NCBI GenBank assembly: GCA_040143965.1
Contig: JASJQH010000053.1
Span: 1 to 37,289 of the forward strand
Source of the DNA: Basidiobolus ranarum
Lineage: Eukaryota > Basidiobolomycota > Basidiobolomycetes > Basidiobolales
Direction of reading: 5' to 3'
Length of the DNA stretch: 37,289 nucleotides
Shown here: in pieces, positions 1-8,459 of the stretch
Layout of the letters: each line of letters starts with the position of its first letter
Position numbering within the stretch: position 1 is the stretch's first letter
Program-made: the position numbers and the translations under genes
The notes under the pieces: generated by a model
Told to the model about the DNA's origin: nothing
Database searches by the model: none
The model's input: the letters and a program-made list of their open reading frames with translations, nothing else

Positions 1-345
1 ATACAGATTTTTCAAACTTGTGCTAGAAGCCCCAAACTTTGCACACTTGTTTCTGGGACCTTTCTTAACATATTTTACATGTTAGTTTGTTTACATCTTG
101 ACAAAACTATAAATGTCAACTCTCCACTGAATAAATCAATAAGTGAAAACCACCAATTTCTCTAAATCACCAGACCACTTCCAACAGCCTCCCATATGCT
201 TTAACATATATGACTATATAGGTGCTTAGGCAATGCTAATTTCAACATTATCTACACACTTGATCAATAAATGAAAACTATCAACTCTTCTAGTTCCTCA
301 AATCACTTTCAACAACTCCCAAAATACTTTAACAAATGGTGAAAG
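1..345. repeat. Dispersed repeat, left copy
   Basis: This AT-rich stretch resembles 35655-35870 in the same orientation. Shared landmarks in the same order are 'ctttgcacac', 'tgggacc', 'ataaatg', 'accaat' and 'acttccaac'. The copy also has an internal duplication: about 113-205 and about 255-340 both run from an 'aat..aagtgaaaa / aataaatgaaaa' stretch through 'caact/caatttct' to 'aacaactccc / aacagcctccc' and 'actttaaca / gctttaaca'. No protein is encoded. It looks like an old non-autonomous element or part of one. Its left end may lie outside the window. Confidence 0.55.
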
Positions 346-1355
346 AAGATTTTGGATTTTATCTACTGTAGATTTTTATATTGGTAGAAAAATCATATAC
401 TAGAAAGGAATGTCTGTTGCTCATATATATATCAACTAGCTTGCATCTTTCAACTATTTCACCAACTTTTATTTTACTAAAGTATTGAGATGAAACTCAG
501 ATTCCTCACTGTTGGTATACAGTACATGGTTTATTAAATATTCTGCTTAGGTGAGCAATCCCTGCACCATTATGTCACAAGATTTTAAAGAAATTCATTT
601 GCATTTATTTTATTGGCTATATATTGAAGCAGGTAAAATCGGATCTAATAGTATTTAGAGAAATCCAAGTATATTTGGAAAATGAATATTTAAGCTTATA
701 TTCGAATTATATTTAAGGAGAATTTCTTCCACGAGTACAAAATATACGAAAGGTTGGAAACAGTACCGAATAGGATTCAATATTTTCTTCATCATATCCC
801 CATTTTCATTCCCTCACATGCACACCCAGTTAATCACCAACCATCATCATCATCACCATGTAACCAATACCAAGGAAGTAAAGAATCAGGAAAAAAAAGC
901 AGGAATCTAGTGAGACTTGACCAACTATGGACGGGTTGGAATGTAATAGAATATCATCAACCACGTGTACAACATCAATGTCAATTCCCCATAAATTCTA
1001 TCTCGTTTTCAATTTCATTCTTGAATTTAAGATGTTAAAACAAATATCGAGAAACAAACGTGGGTAATTATGGTGAAAAATAATGAAACAATCGTTTGGT
1101 TTTCAATCTCTTCGAGAGACTAAAAATACTACTACAATCAACCGATCAAGCGATCAAGCGATCAAACAATAAAACAATGGACGTACTCCTAGAGTAAAGC
1201 AGAAGAAATTGTGTACATGGAAAAAATATTGAATAGGGCCAGGGGAGGAGCAGGGATAAGGTAAGGGGGAAGGAGAGAGACGAAGCTAATCCGAGCGTCT
1301 ATAGCAAATAAGATTAGATACGGGGGTTAGAGTGTGTATTAGTTGCTCACTAATA
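346..1355. other. Gene-free 3' flank of the bHLH gene
   Basis: AT-rich sequence with no credible gene. A 95-codon open frame near 754-1038 begins at TTG, is low-complexity and matches nothing I recognise. There is one CACGTG at 962-967. A purine-rich run (about 1237-1280) and a short direct repeat 'cgatcaagcgatcaagcgatc' style run near 1142-1165 precede the gene end. The last ~150 bases are probably the 3' UTR of the bHLH gene. Confidence 0.5.
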
Positions 1356-2849
1356 TTACCTTCGGCCTTGCTTCAGTATAGCAACCTGTTGTCGTAGATC
1401 TTGCACTTCCTGGTTCATTTTATCCTGACCTTCATGTAATTGTCTGATATATTCGATGGCTACATGATAGATATTTAGTGAATCATCCAAATATGGAAAG
1501 AAATTAACCTAATCGTTACATTTGCTTAAAATCTCCCATTTGCTTGTTTTGACGCTCTTTTCAACTGGTATGTTGTCCCTTAATTCATCGAAAAGTTCTT
1601 TCATCTCTTTTCTGCGCTTTCTTTCCGCTAATTTGTGTGATACTTTAAGGGCGGGGGTTCTCGAGTATGGACTAATCTTGTCATCATCAGAGGGTGGTGG
1701 AAACACATACGACGAATGATCCGATTCCCCTGGTCCACCATAACTGCGCTCATTGCCATGATTTTGATGTGGAAGACTAATGACTGGTAATGAAGCTCTT
1801 CTACCCATGAAATGTTCATTACGAAAGGCTGGACGATCGAGAAGACGGTGGTGTGGTAAAGCTCCATCATAACCGGAGGGAGATGATTTCTCAGAATACT
1901 CACTGGAATATCCTTCTATCTCTTCGATCTTTGGGAGTTTTAAGGATCCAGCCGCGGAGCCAATACCATCATTCGTTGTACGTGAAGGCCCCGAAAATCC
2001 TGAAATTTGTGAGGGTAGTGGGGGAAGTGGATCACATAACGAAGAACGTCTTTTAAATGCTGATGCTGGTACATGAACGGGATTGGTATTGAATTCTTTT
2101 CGCTTTAAGCCTGGAGAATCCGTGGAAGAGTAATAACTACCATTTGTACCCTTTTCTGTCTCATCAGACTGACTGTATTTTGCAGTAAAGGAGTTTGAAA
2201 GTGAGGATGGCTGTGGCAACTCGTGTCCAGACCCGTGAGGAAGAGGAAAAGAGTAAGAGGCACCAGGTAGGCCGGCAACAGAATGCCTGCGGTAAGGTAT
2301 ATTACTTTCGTGTAAATCCGCCCCCAAACGAGACAGACTTGAAGCAGGTGGTGGTTCTCTATGATTATCATATCTAGAACTAGCTTCACTATAACTGGAG
2401 TTGGAGCTACGCTCATTATACTCTTGGTGGTTTTGTGAGTACCGAGACTCATTCACAGGCCCATGTCTCTCGCCTGAGTAGTTCATGGCTTCTGGAGGTT
2501 TTGTCAAACTAAAAACTCCTGGTAAAGCTCTATCGCGGGAGGATTCAGTCGTTTTGGAGTTGGTAGTAGTATTAAGGTTGGGATTAGGATACGGCTTGGT
2601 CAGAAATAGATTGTTGGAGTCGAAGCCAAAAGAACCTGAAAATACAGATTAATAAACTGCTCGCTACTGAGATGTACTTTGGAGGGATATAGCATATGAA
2701 ACGACAAAAAAGAATAAAAGCAGTGAAAAATTACCAAAATCGGCGGAATTCTGAGTTGAATTACGGATCTCCGGCTTTGCAAGAGATTGACTGGGATTAG
2801 CAGATTGTGATGAAGTGGACGCGTAGGAAGATTTTAGAGCACTTGACAT
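1356..2849 (-). CDS. bHLH-leucine zipper transcription factor
   Basis: Exons (minus): 2849-2735, 2635-1520, 1459-1356; introns 99 and 60 nt; 444 residues. Residues 1-365 are low-complexity, rich in Ser, Pro, Tyr and Asn, as in activation or regulatory regions. The bHLH lies at about 369-418. Its basic region reads HKLAERKRR, placing His372, Glu376 and Arg380 at the three positions that recognise CACGTG in class B bHLH proteins. Helix 2 runs straight into a short zipper with residues L418, M425, L432 and L439 at exact heptad spacing. The last intron interrupts helix 2 (SK|SIEYI), and the protein ends 30 residues later. Family knowledge predicts a nuclear dimeric E-box factor. Its orthologue (Max-like, Cbf1-like or a zygomycete-specific type) cannot be named from sequence alone. 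A CACGTG lies 386 bp upstream of the ATG. Confidence 0.88.
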
Positions 2850-4482
2850 GAAGGCTGAGTGAACTAAAAAATGACTGAAAGGGAAATTGAGGGGAAGATA
2901 AGTGAGAAAGCGTTAAATGAACAATTTGATAATAGGAATAAATAACAAACAGTCTAGATTAAAGAAGTGGTGGACTAGGAATAGGGTGGGTGGTTCTCTG
3001 AGTAGACCTTTTTTTTTTCTGAGACGAATCAGTGTGTGGGTGTGAACTAATTTATCCACATCTTAATTACGCTTGCACTTGCACCTGTGCTTAGCACTGA
3101 ATTAGATGGTTGCCAGATGGCTGCCCAATTATCGGAAAAGATTACCAAAACGAATTCTCCCTGATACCCAATACCCGATACCCGAGAAGGTTACCACAAA
3201 CCGGTTCCCATACCCTTTCAGAAGAACGGATTACCACGTGCGATAATCGTACTTTATGCGTTCATCTTGAAACTGGTTGATTATATTTTAGGTTTAGCAA
3301 TCACCAAGAGCTGGAAGAGAAGGTGAATGCAGGTGGGCAATGGCATAGTAGAACAATGAAATCAGCGATCTACGCACGCTTAGACTTCTCCAATCAAGTT
3401 TTCTACTTGACTCATCTTTTACCATGTGGTTTTACCGTTACTGCCTACAGGGGCTGAGTGCTTTACCCTAAGTGCTTTACCTCTATTTACCCTGCTCCAC
3501 TGCATAAGTGCCTTACCTCTCGCTTACCTTTGCACGCACCCCTTGACTATTAACATTGTTGTGCATCATGATCATGCATTCCTTCGATTGCGGCATCTTC
3601 CGCTCCATTCTCCACCAGTTGCCTATTTCGTGGTTTAATTTCATTAATAAACACTCAGACCATTATTTCTACATGTGTTGTTGATCGGAACAATGGCACT
3701 GCATTGGGGATTAGCCATATATTAGTTTCATTATGATTATCGATTATTCATTGATCTTCAGATGTCCATACTTTACCTTTGGTTCGTTCTGTCTTGCAGA
3801 GTTCATACATGGTATGACTTTTGAATGAAAGGGCGAAGGTAAAGCAAAGTTACTAGATATACAGCTAACTAGCTTATATAAATGACTCAAATCTAGGAGT
3901 AGTGATAATAGTGACATTGCTAAGCAGATAAAGATATGTACAAGAGATTATAGTTCCTTTTGGATAGCTCTCCTCTACTTCATGATGAGTGAAGTTGATA
4001 GACACTTTCCCAACTGGTAACAGCAACAAGAGAGCTGAACTGATCTTAAGGTGGCTCTTGGGTGAATATTACTGTGATATCAATATAACCTAGATGTAGC
4101 TCAAAATATGATGAAGCTATTGAATGAATATATATGTTGTTCAAAAGCTATAATTATGAGCAAAGAATTCGATTATTTTGTTATGATTTTCTCATTTCTG
4201 ATTTTAGTAGCATCTTTAGCGGAATACTTCAATGTTCAATATGAAATTGGTACCATAGGAATCAAATTCACAATGAGTAATCTAATCACTAGTTTCAATT
4301 ACTTGTCCCATTTATTTCATAAAACGTGGATACTGAATATGACTGAAATGGTTCCAATAAGATAATGAAGGAGAAGGTAATAGAATCCAAAGGATTATTT
4401 CCTCTGACTAAAATAAGTCCATGGTATGCAGTTTTTACTATTGTATAGAGTGTAGGTTGTGAGGAAGTAGATGTTTAGTTAG
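2850..4482. other. Intergenic region, no supported gene
   Basis: The part next to 2849 is the bHLH 5' UTR and promoter. It includes a T-run at about 3010-3018 and several 'ataccc/tacccga' repeats near 3162-3185. A short imperfect repeat (aagtgctttacctct.ttacc at 3470-3491 and 3507-3529) follows. One ATG-started frame at 4108-4365 would give 85 residues with a hydrophobic stretch near its middle, but it has no recognisable domain and no convincing promoter, so I do not call it a gene. The right end is the 3' flank of NDUFA2. Confidence 0.5.
3235..3240. promoter_or_regulatory. CACGTG E-box upstream of the bHLH gene
   Basis: A perfect CACGTG inside 'ttaccacgtgcg', 386 bp upstream of the bHLH start codon. 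The protein encoded downstream has the residues expected to bind this hexamer, so autoregulation is possible. This is inference only; a hexamer is expected by chance every few kilobases. Confidence 0.35.
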
Positions 4483-4941
4483 TTACACTTTGGGTGTAGC
4501 AAGTGATTCTACCAAAGTTTGAAGTTGTTTCTCAATTTCTCCCGAGGGAAGGTTATTCACCGATAATTTCTTCTCTTCACCCAAACCTAAAACAAGTAAG
4601 CTTTTAACTTTGGATATTCATTGGGTTCGAAAGGAATAATAGTTACCATAACGTGCGAATATACGCGCCTCAGAACCATTGGCTTCACGAATAAGGATGG
4701 GAAGTTTGGGGTTGGCTTCCTTTAAACTGGGGTAACTTTTGGCAACATACTCTCTAAAATCAATGGTTTCAAACGTTAGGTGGAGAAAGGTATGAAATAT
4801 CTCTATATGTATCTTTGTTGATATCTGTATAGGTGAAAGTCTCTAATTTTCTCACCTCAATCCATTACTAGCTGGTGAAGTTTGGCAAAAATGAATGCGA
4901 AGTTCTTTCACTTGCTTAGAAAGTTGACTTTTCCAGGACAT
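4483..4941 (-). CDS. NDUFA2: Complex I subunit NDUFA2 (B8)
   Basis: Exons (minus): 4941-4856, 4753-4647, 4586-4483; introns 102 and 60 nt; 98 residues, essentially the family's usual length. It is an accessory subunit of mitochondrial NADH:ubiquinone oxidoreductase with a thioredoxin-like fold, sitting on the matrix arm. The first exon reads through KELRIHFCQ and SPASNGLR. Exon 2 carries a family-typical stretch (NPKLPILIREANG, then ARIFARYG), and exon 3 the short C-terminal helix ending TPKV. The upstream region has a palindromic ATCACGTGAT about 100 bp before the ATG. Its presence shows the organism keeps respiratory complex I. Start choice: the only ATG in frame before the conserved block. 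Confidence 0.9.
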
Positions 4942-5041
4942 TTTGGTTTGGTTTTGGTCGAAAGGAGAAACACTTGTATGCTCAAGAAAAATTACTAAAT
5001 CATTTTCATTTTCTAAATATGCGCATATTACTGGGGAAATG

Positions 5042-5051
5042 ATCACGTGAT
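5042..5051. promoter_or_regulatory. Palindromic E-box ATCACGTGAT, NDUFA2 promoter
   Basis: A perfect 10-bp palindrome containing CACGTG, 101-110 bp upstream of the NDUFA2 start codon. RTCACGTG is the preferred site of Cbf1/USF-type bHLH-zipper factors. A bHLH-zipper gene with the matching basic region lies 2.2 kb away. Function is inferred. Confidence 0.45.
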
Positions 5052-5064
5052 AGTGGAATTCAAT

Positions 5065-5097
5065 CCCTAACCCTGACCCTAAATCTTAGCCCTAACC
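5065..5097. repeat. Interstitial telomere-like repeat (CCCTAA)
   Basis: Between NDUFA2 and PPG1 the plus strand reads ccctaa-ccctga-ccctaa, then seven bases, then ccctaacc. These are near-perfect copies of the common TTAGGG telomere unit. The run is too short and imperfect to be a telomere. It could be a double-strand-break repair scar or a Tbf1/Teb1-type binding site in the NDUFA2 upstream region. Confidence 0.5.
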
Positions 5098-5231
5098 TTT
5101 CTCTTTCTCTTACAGCCAAATGATACAATTCAATACATGCATGCTTATAGATGGTTTCAAATGAGGATTATTTCACAAATAGATATGGCTTACGCCTGTT
5201 ACATGATGAGGTGATTGATTTGAGTTAGTGG

Positions 5232-6682
5232 TTATAGGAAGTATTCGACCTCCTTTTGCTTTTGATGTATACTGTTTGGTCGTTCGGACATTGGGGCAGC
5301 ATCGAACACATTAAAATACCGCTCAAGGTTTGAGCCAACCTCTAGAATACTGGCCATATTGCCACATCTATAGCAATAGTTAGGAGCTGACCATACAGTG
5401 GATAGCCTGTCATCGTAGAGCACCTGTTACGGTGTTGTTAGTTCATTTTGTTTTGTCTTCGTAACGGGACTTCAATGGAGGCCTACCTGATATCCTTCCA
5501 TGCATAATTGATGGGCTCGTAGTATGTGGGTCATATCATTCAAGTGTAGGAATCTCTTGACTACATCAGCTCCAAATGTATACCCGGCACCCCTAGGAAT
5601 AGAGCGTCAATCACTCGCACTGTGAGCCAATACATGAGTGGCACTTACCGTGGTGACAATGAAAAGTCGTCTTTATCCACGTCAGGATCCGACCACATCA
5701 GATCAGCCATAGGGCCTTCATGTGGGATTTCTTCATCAAGATAGTTAGAGAAGGAAAAGGTTTAGAACTAGGGTTATCCAAGATTTACCTCGGTATCTAT
5801 CTATCACTTTGATTTGATCAATGGTATGAATGGATGGCGAAAGACCTAAAGACTGAAGTTCACTAAACTGAACATTGAGCATGTTTCCATTCGACTATCT
5901 TTACCTCCATGAACGCAAAAAATGCTGTCATCTATCACCACCGATAACGTCAAAAAATCAAACATGTCCGTAAAATATTTCCAAACTGATGTCGATCCAT
6001 ATTTACGTGCACATTCTGCATAAAATCCATATGTCTGTGTTTGAGTAGGGAGATGGTTAATGTTAGTGAAGTGAAAACCTCTTTTAGATTGTGTATGGGT
6101 GAATGGGTGTGTTTATATACCTGGGTCACAGCTCTTGATTCATGGTTACCTCGAATCAAATGTACTCGATTGGGGTATCTCAATTTTAAGCAAGTTAGTA
6201 AGGATATAGTTTCTACACTATAGTAGCCACGATCAACGTAATCTCCTATTATTTCAAAGACATTAGCGTTCAGATATGCACGAAGAGGATGCAGAAAGAT
6301 GTACCCAAAAAAAGATAGTTGGTATCCGGACAATACCCTCCGATTTTAAAGATCTCTAACAAGTCGCAAAATTGTCTGTATTAATGGAAGAAAAATCAAA
6401 TAAGTCTTGTAATTCGGATCTACGTAAAAATAAAAGAAGGAAATCCGAAAGGTTTTATTCTAACTATTACTATATGAAGTGGTAAGTAGTAAATATGAAC
6501 GCCAAGTAAAGGGAAATTTACCCATGAATGTCCCCTACAACTGTCACTGGAGTTTTGATGTGTACCACATTACTCTCTCTTAATAGTAACTCTTTGGTCT
6601 TCTCGCATATCTCTTTCACTACAGATTCAACAAGTACCTGTCTTTTAATTAAACGTTCGATACATTCATCTAGATCAAACAT
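5232..6682 (-). CDS. PPG1: PP2A-like Ser/Thr phosphatase, Ppg1 type
   Basis: Eight exons (minus): 6682-6522, 6375-6305, 6245-6121, 6034-5905, 5845-5789, 5730-5649, 5592-5487, 5423-5232; 307 residues. All PPP-family metal and catalytic motifs are present: GDIHG (50-54), GDYVDRG (78-84), GNHE (110-113), then the HGGLSP, SPRGAGY and RAHQ segments and [10 protein letters not shown]. The start ([11 protein letters not shown]), the phrase [19 protein letters not shown] and the block YSVETI..CLKLRYP fit yeast Ppg1 better than PP4, PP6 or PP2A catalytic subunits. It ends EYFL, the C-terminal tail that is carboxymethylated in this family. Yeast Ppg1 is longer because of an extra C-terminal insertion, which this protein lacks. 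Ppg1 acts with the Far/STRIPAK complex and affects glycogen and mitophagy in yeast. Class assignment is by motif comparison, not by tree. Confidence 0.9.
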
Positions 6683-6790
6683 TGTGAGAAGTGTTCTAAT
6701 GGTAAGAGGCAGCCACCGTCACGTATTAAGCGGTTACAATATCAGGATTAGGATTATTATTAAGTTGGATGTTTAAGTCATATCCAATGC

Positions 6791-6877
6791 AGATATTTTA
6801 TGTTTAAGCCAGATGTTCTATGTTGAAGTCGGATATTTTATGTTTAAGCCAGATATTTAATCCAGATATTTTATTTC
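6791..6877. repeat. 20-bp tandem repeat in PPG1 5' flank
   Basis: Three consecutive 20-bp units start at 6791, 6811 and 6831. The consensus is agatattttatgtttaagcc, with a few substitutions in the middle unit. Two shortened units follow (6851-6863, 6864-6877), and a partial unit precedes them near 6766. The array lies in the 294-bp spacer between the PPG1 start and the uL1m stop, so length changes could affect the PPG1 promoter or the uL1m 3' UTR. Confidence 0.75.
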
Positions 6878-6976
6878 AAGGAAAGACGATTTATGATGCA
6901 ATAGGATGCAATGAAATGAGAAAAATGAAGAACTTCCTCACGAATGAATGAACAGAAAGGAGAGGGGAATGATTTT

Positions 6977-8068
6977 CTAAACATCTGACAAAGGAAGGGC
7001 AGGTCCAATACTGGAGCAAACGTGAACTTTCTGAATGAATCCTTTCTTGACTGTTTTACCAATTAGACGCACTTCTTTCATGAATGCACGGATGTTGTTC
7101 TCGACTTCTTCATCAGACCATCCTGCCTACAATTCGATATTCTGGTTAATTGGGTGTGGCATGGGAGGCACCATCAAACAATTTACTTACCCTGCCAATG
7201 GCTGTATGGATCACACCACGACTGTCGGCCATGAAATCAAAGACATCTTTGGATCCTCTGATGGCAACGCCTACCTCATCAGTTACGGTACCTTTCTTAA
7301 CGGTAGGCATTAAACCCTTTGGACCAAGGATACGAGCAATCTTGGTGACTTGTGGGAACAGAGCGGGGGTAGAAATACATTTATCAAATTGCAATTTTCC
7401 TTCTTGAATCTATATTAAACTGGATTAACCGACTGTTTCTCCTCTCCATTACCAATTAAACCATTACCTGAGGAATGAGTTCAGCACCACCAACAATCTG
7501 TGCTCCAGCAGCAATAGCTTCTTGTGCTGCTTTACCCTTTAGAAATGAAAATTTCTTCGGTTAATATCGTCTCCAATTTGGTGCTTTAACTGTTTAACTT
7601 ACTTCAGCGAACACCAACATGATAGTCTCTTTTTTCAGTCCTTTGGGAAGTTGAAGGGATCCCTTGATGTGAGAAATAGTCTTATCTTTGAGACACTTGA
7701 CGTGTAATTCCAAAGCATGGTGAGGTTTACCAACTGCTAAAGCCTATATAGGTTGAATGTTTAATTTTCATTTCTAATGGACTTGAACCGAATCGTATAT
7801 CAACCTTAATGAGAGGGATAGCCTTGGCAAGTGGGAGAGCATTAGGATTTTCTCCAGCTTTGCTGTTCTTCTTCTTCTTGACGTGATATTCACGGGTTGA
7901 TACCTTGTTTTTGAAATAAAGTTCAGAATAAGTGGGAAAAATGCAAAGTTGTATCCTCTCCAAAATAAATACCTGACTAAAAACTGGAACAGAGAGTACT
8001 CTAGGAGTAAAACTCTGTAAACGAAGAGCAGGTAGTGCAGAGTTAACGAGTAAGGTTCTTCCCAACAT
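6977..8068 (-). CDS. MRPL1: Mitochondrial ribosomal protein uL1m
   Basis: Six exons (minus): 8068-7973, 7903-7805, 7743-7603, 7536-7468, 7409-7191, 7126-6977; 257 residues. All five introns (58-69 nt) are phase 0. The N-terminus is rich in Arg, Leu and Ser without acids, as in mitochondrial targeting peptides, and is followed by the fungal mitochondrial motif NPNALPLAKAIPLIK. Exon 5 holds the uL1 signature around ILGPKGLMP (about 162-171) followed by TVKKGT. The C-terminus has the expected GWSDEEVENNI and IGKTVKKGF segments. The protein forms the L1 stalk of the mitochondrial large subunit and guides deacylated tRNA out of the E site. It is divergent from the NUP82-type gene across a 391-bp spacer that contains ATCACGTGAA. 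Confidence 0.92.
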
Positions 8069-8459
8069 GATAAAACGAGTAAAGTAAGTTCTAAGAGGGC
8101 TAGTTAATATTCACCAGATACCTAGCAACTACTACTTCGTGGTAAAACAAAAAAATCTTTTAGTTAGACTCACTTGATAGATATGAACCCAAGTAAAAAA
8201 CTGGGAAAAATCATCGAGTTTAATCTGATTATTTTTTAATCAATTCCATATTTTCTATTTCATGTTTGATAATTTTGGTATTGTGAATTGGGATTTTTTT
8301 CCTGGTTATATCACGTGAAGATCTTAGGTTAGTATGGAAATATACTGCATTGGAGTGTATATACATTATACCACCTGTCGAAATAAACAAATATTCAAAT
8401 AGACCAAGTATTGCTGTACGCCTATCAAGCTACTTGACCAACATAATAGCGGTAAAGTC
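8069..8459. promoter_or_regulatory. Divergent promoter, uL1m / nucleoporin, with E-box
   Basis: 391 bp separate the start codons of uL1m (minus) and the nucleoporin (plus), so both promoters must lie here. The only clear element is CACGTG at 8312-8317 inside ATCACGTGAA, the same extended form as in the NDUFA2 promoter. The rest is AT-rich, with T-runs near 8293-8300. No TATA box is obvious for either gene. Confidence 0.5.

Noticed and set aside
754-1038. 95-codon frame on the plus strand
   Set aside because: Begins at TTG, is low-complexity (His/Ser/Pro/Gln runs), has no domain and no promoter; it is downstream of the bHLH gene.
3426-3638. 70-codon frame rich in Leu and Pro
   Set aside because: Starts at GTG and follows short noncoding repeats; no coding features.
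4108-4365. 85-codon ATG-started frame with a hydrophobic centre
   Set aside because: Composition is what AT-rich random sequence gives; no homologous family recognised and no TATA or intron signals. Kept only as a note in the intergenic entry.
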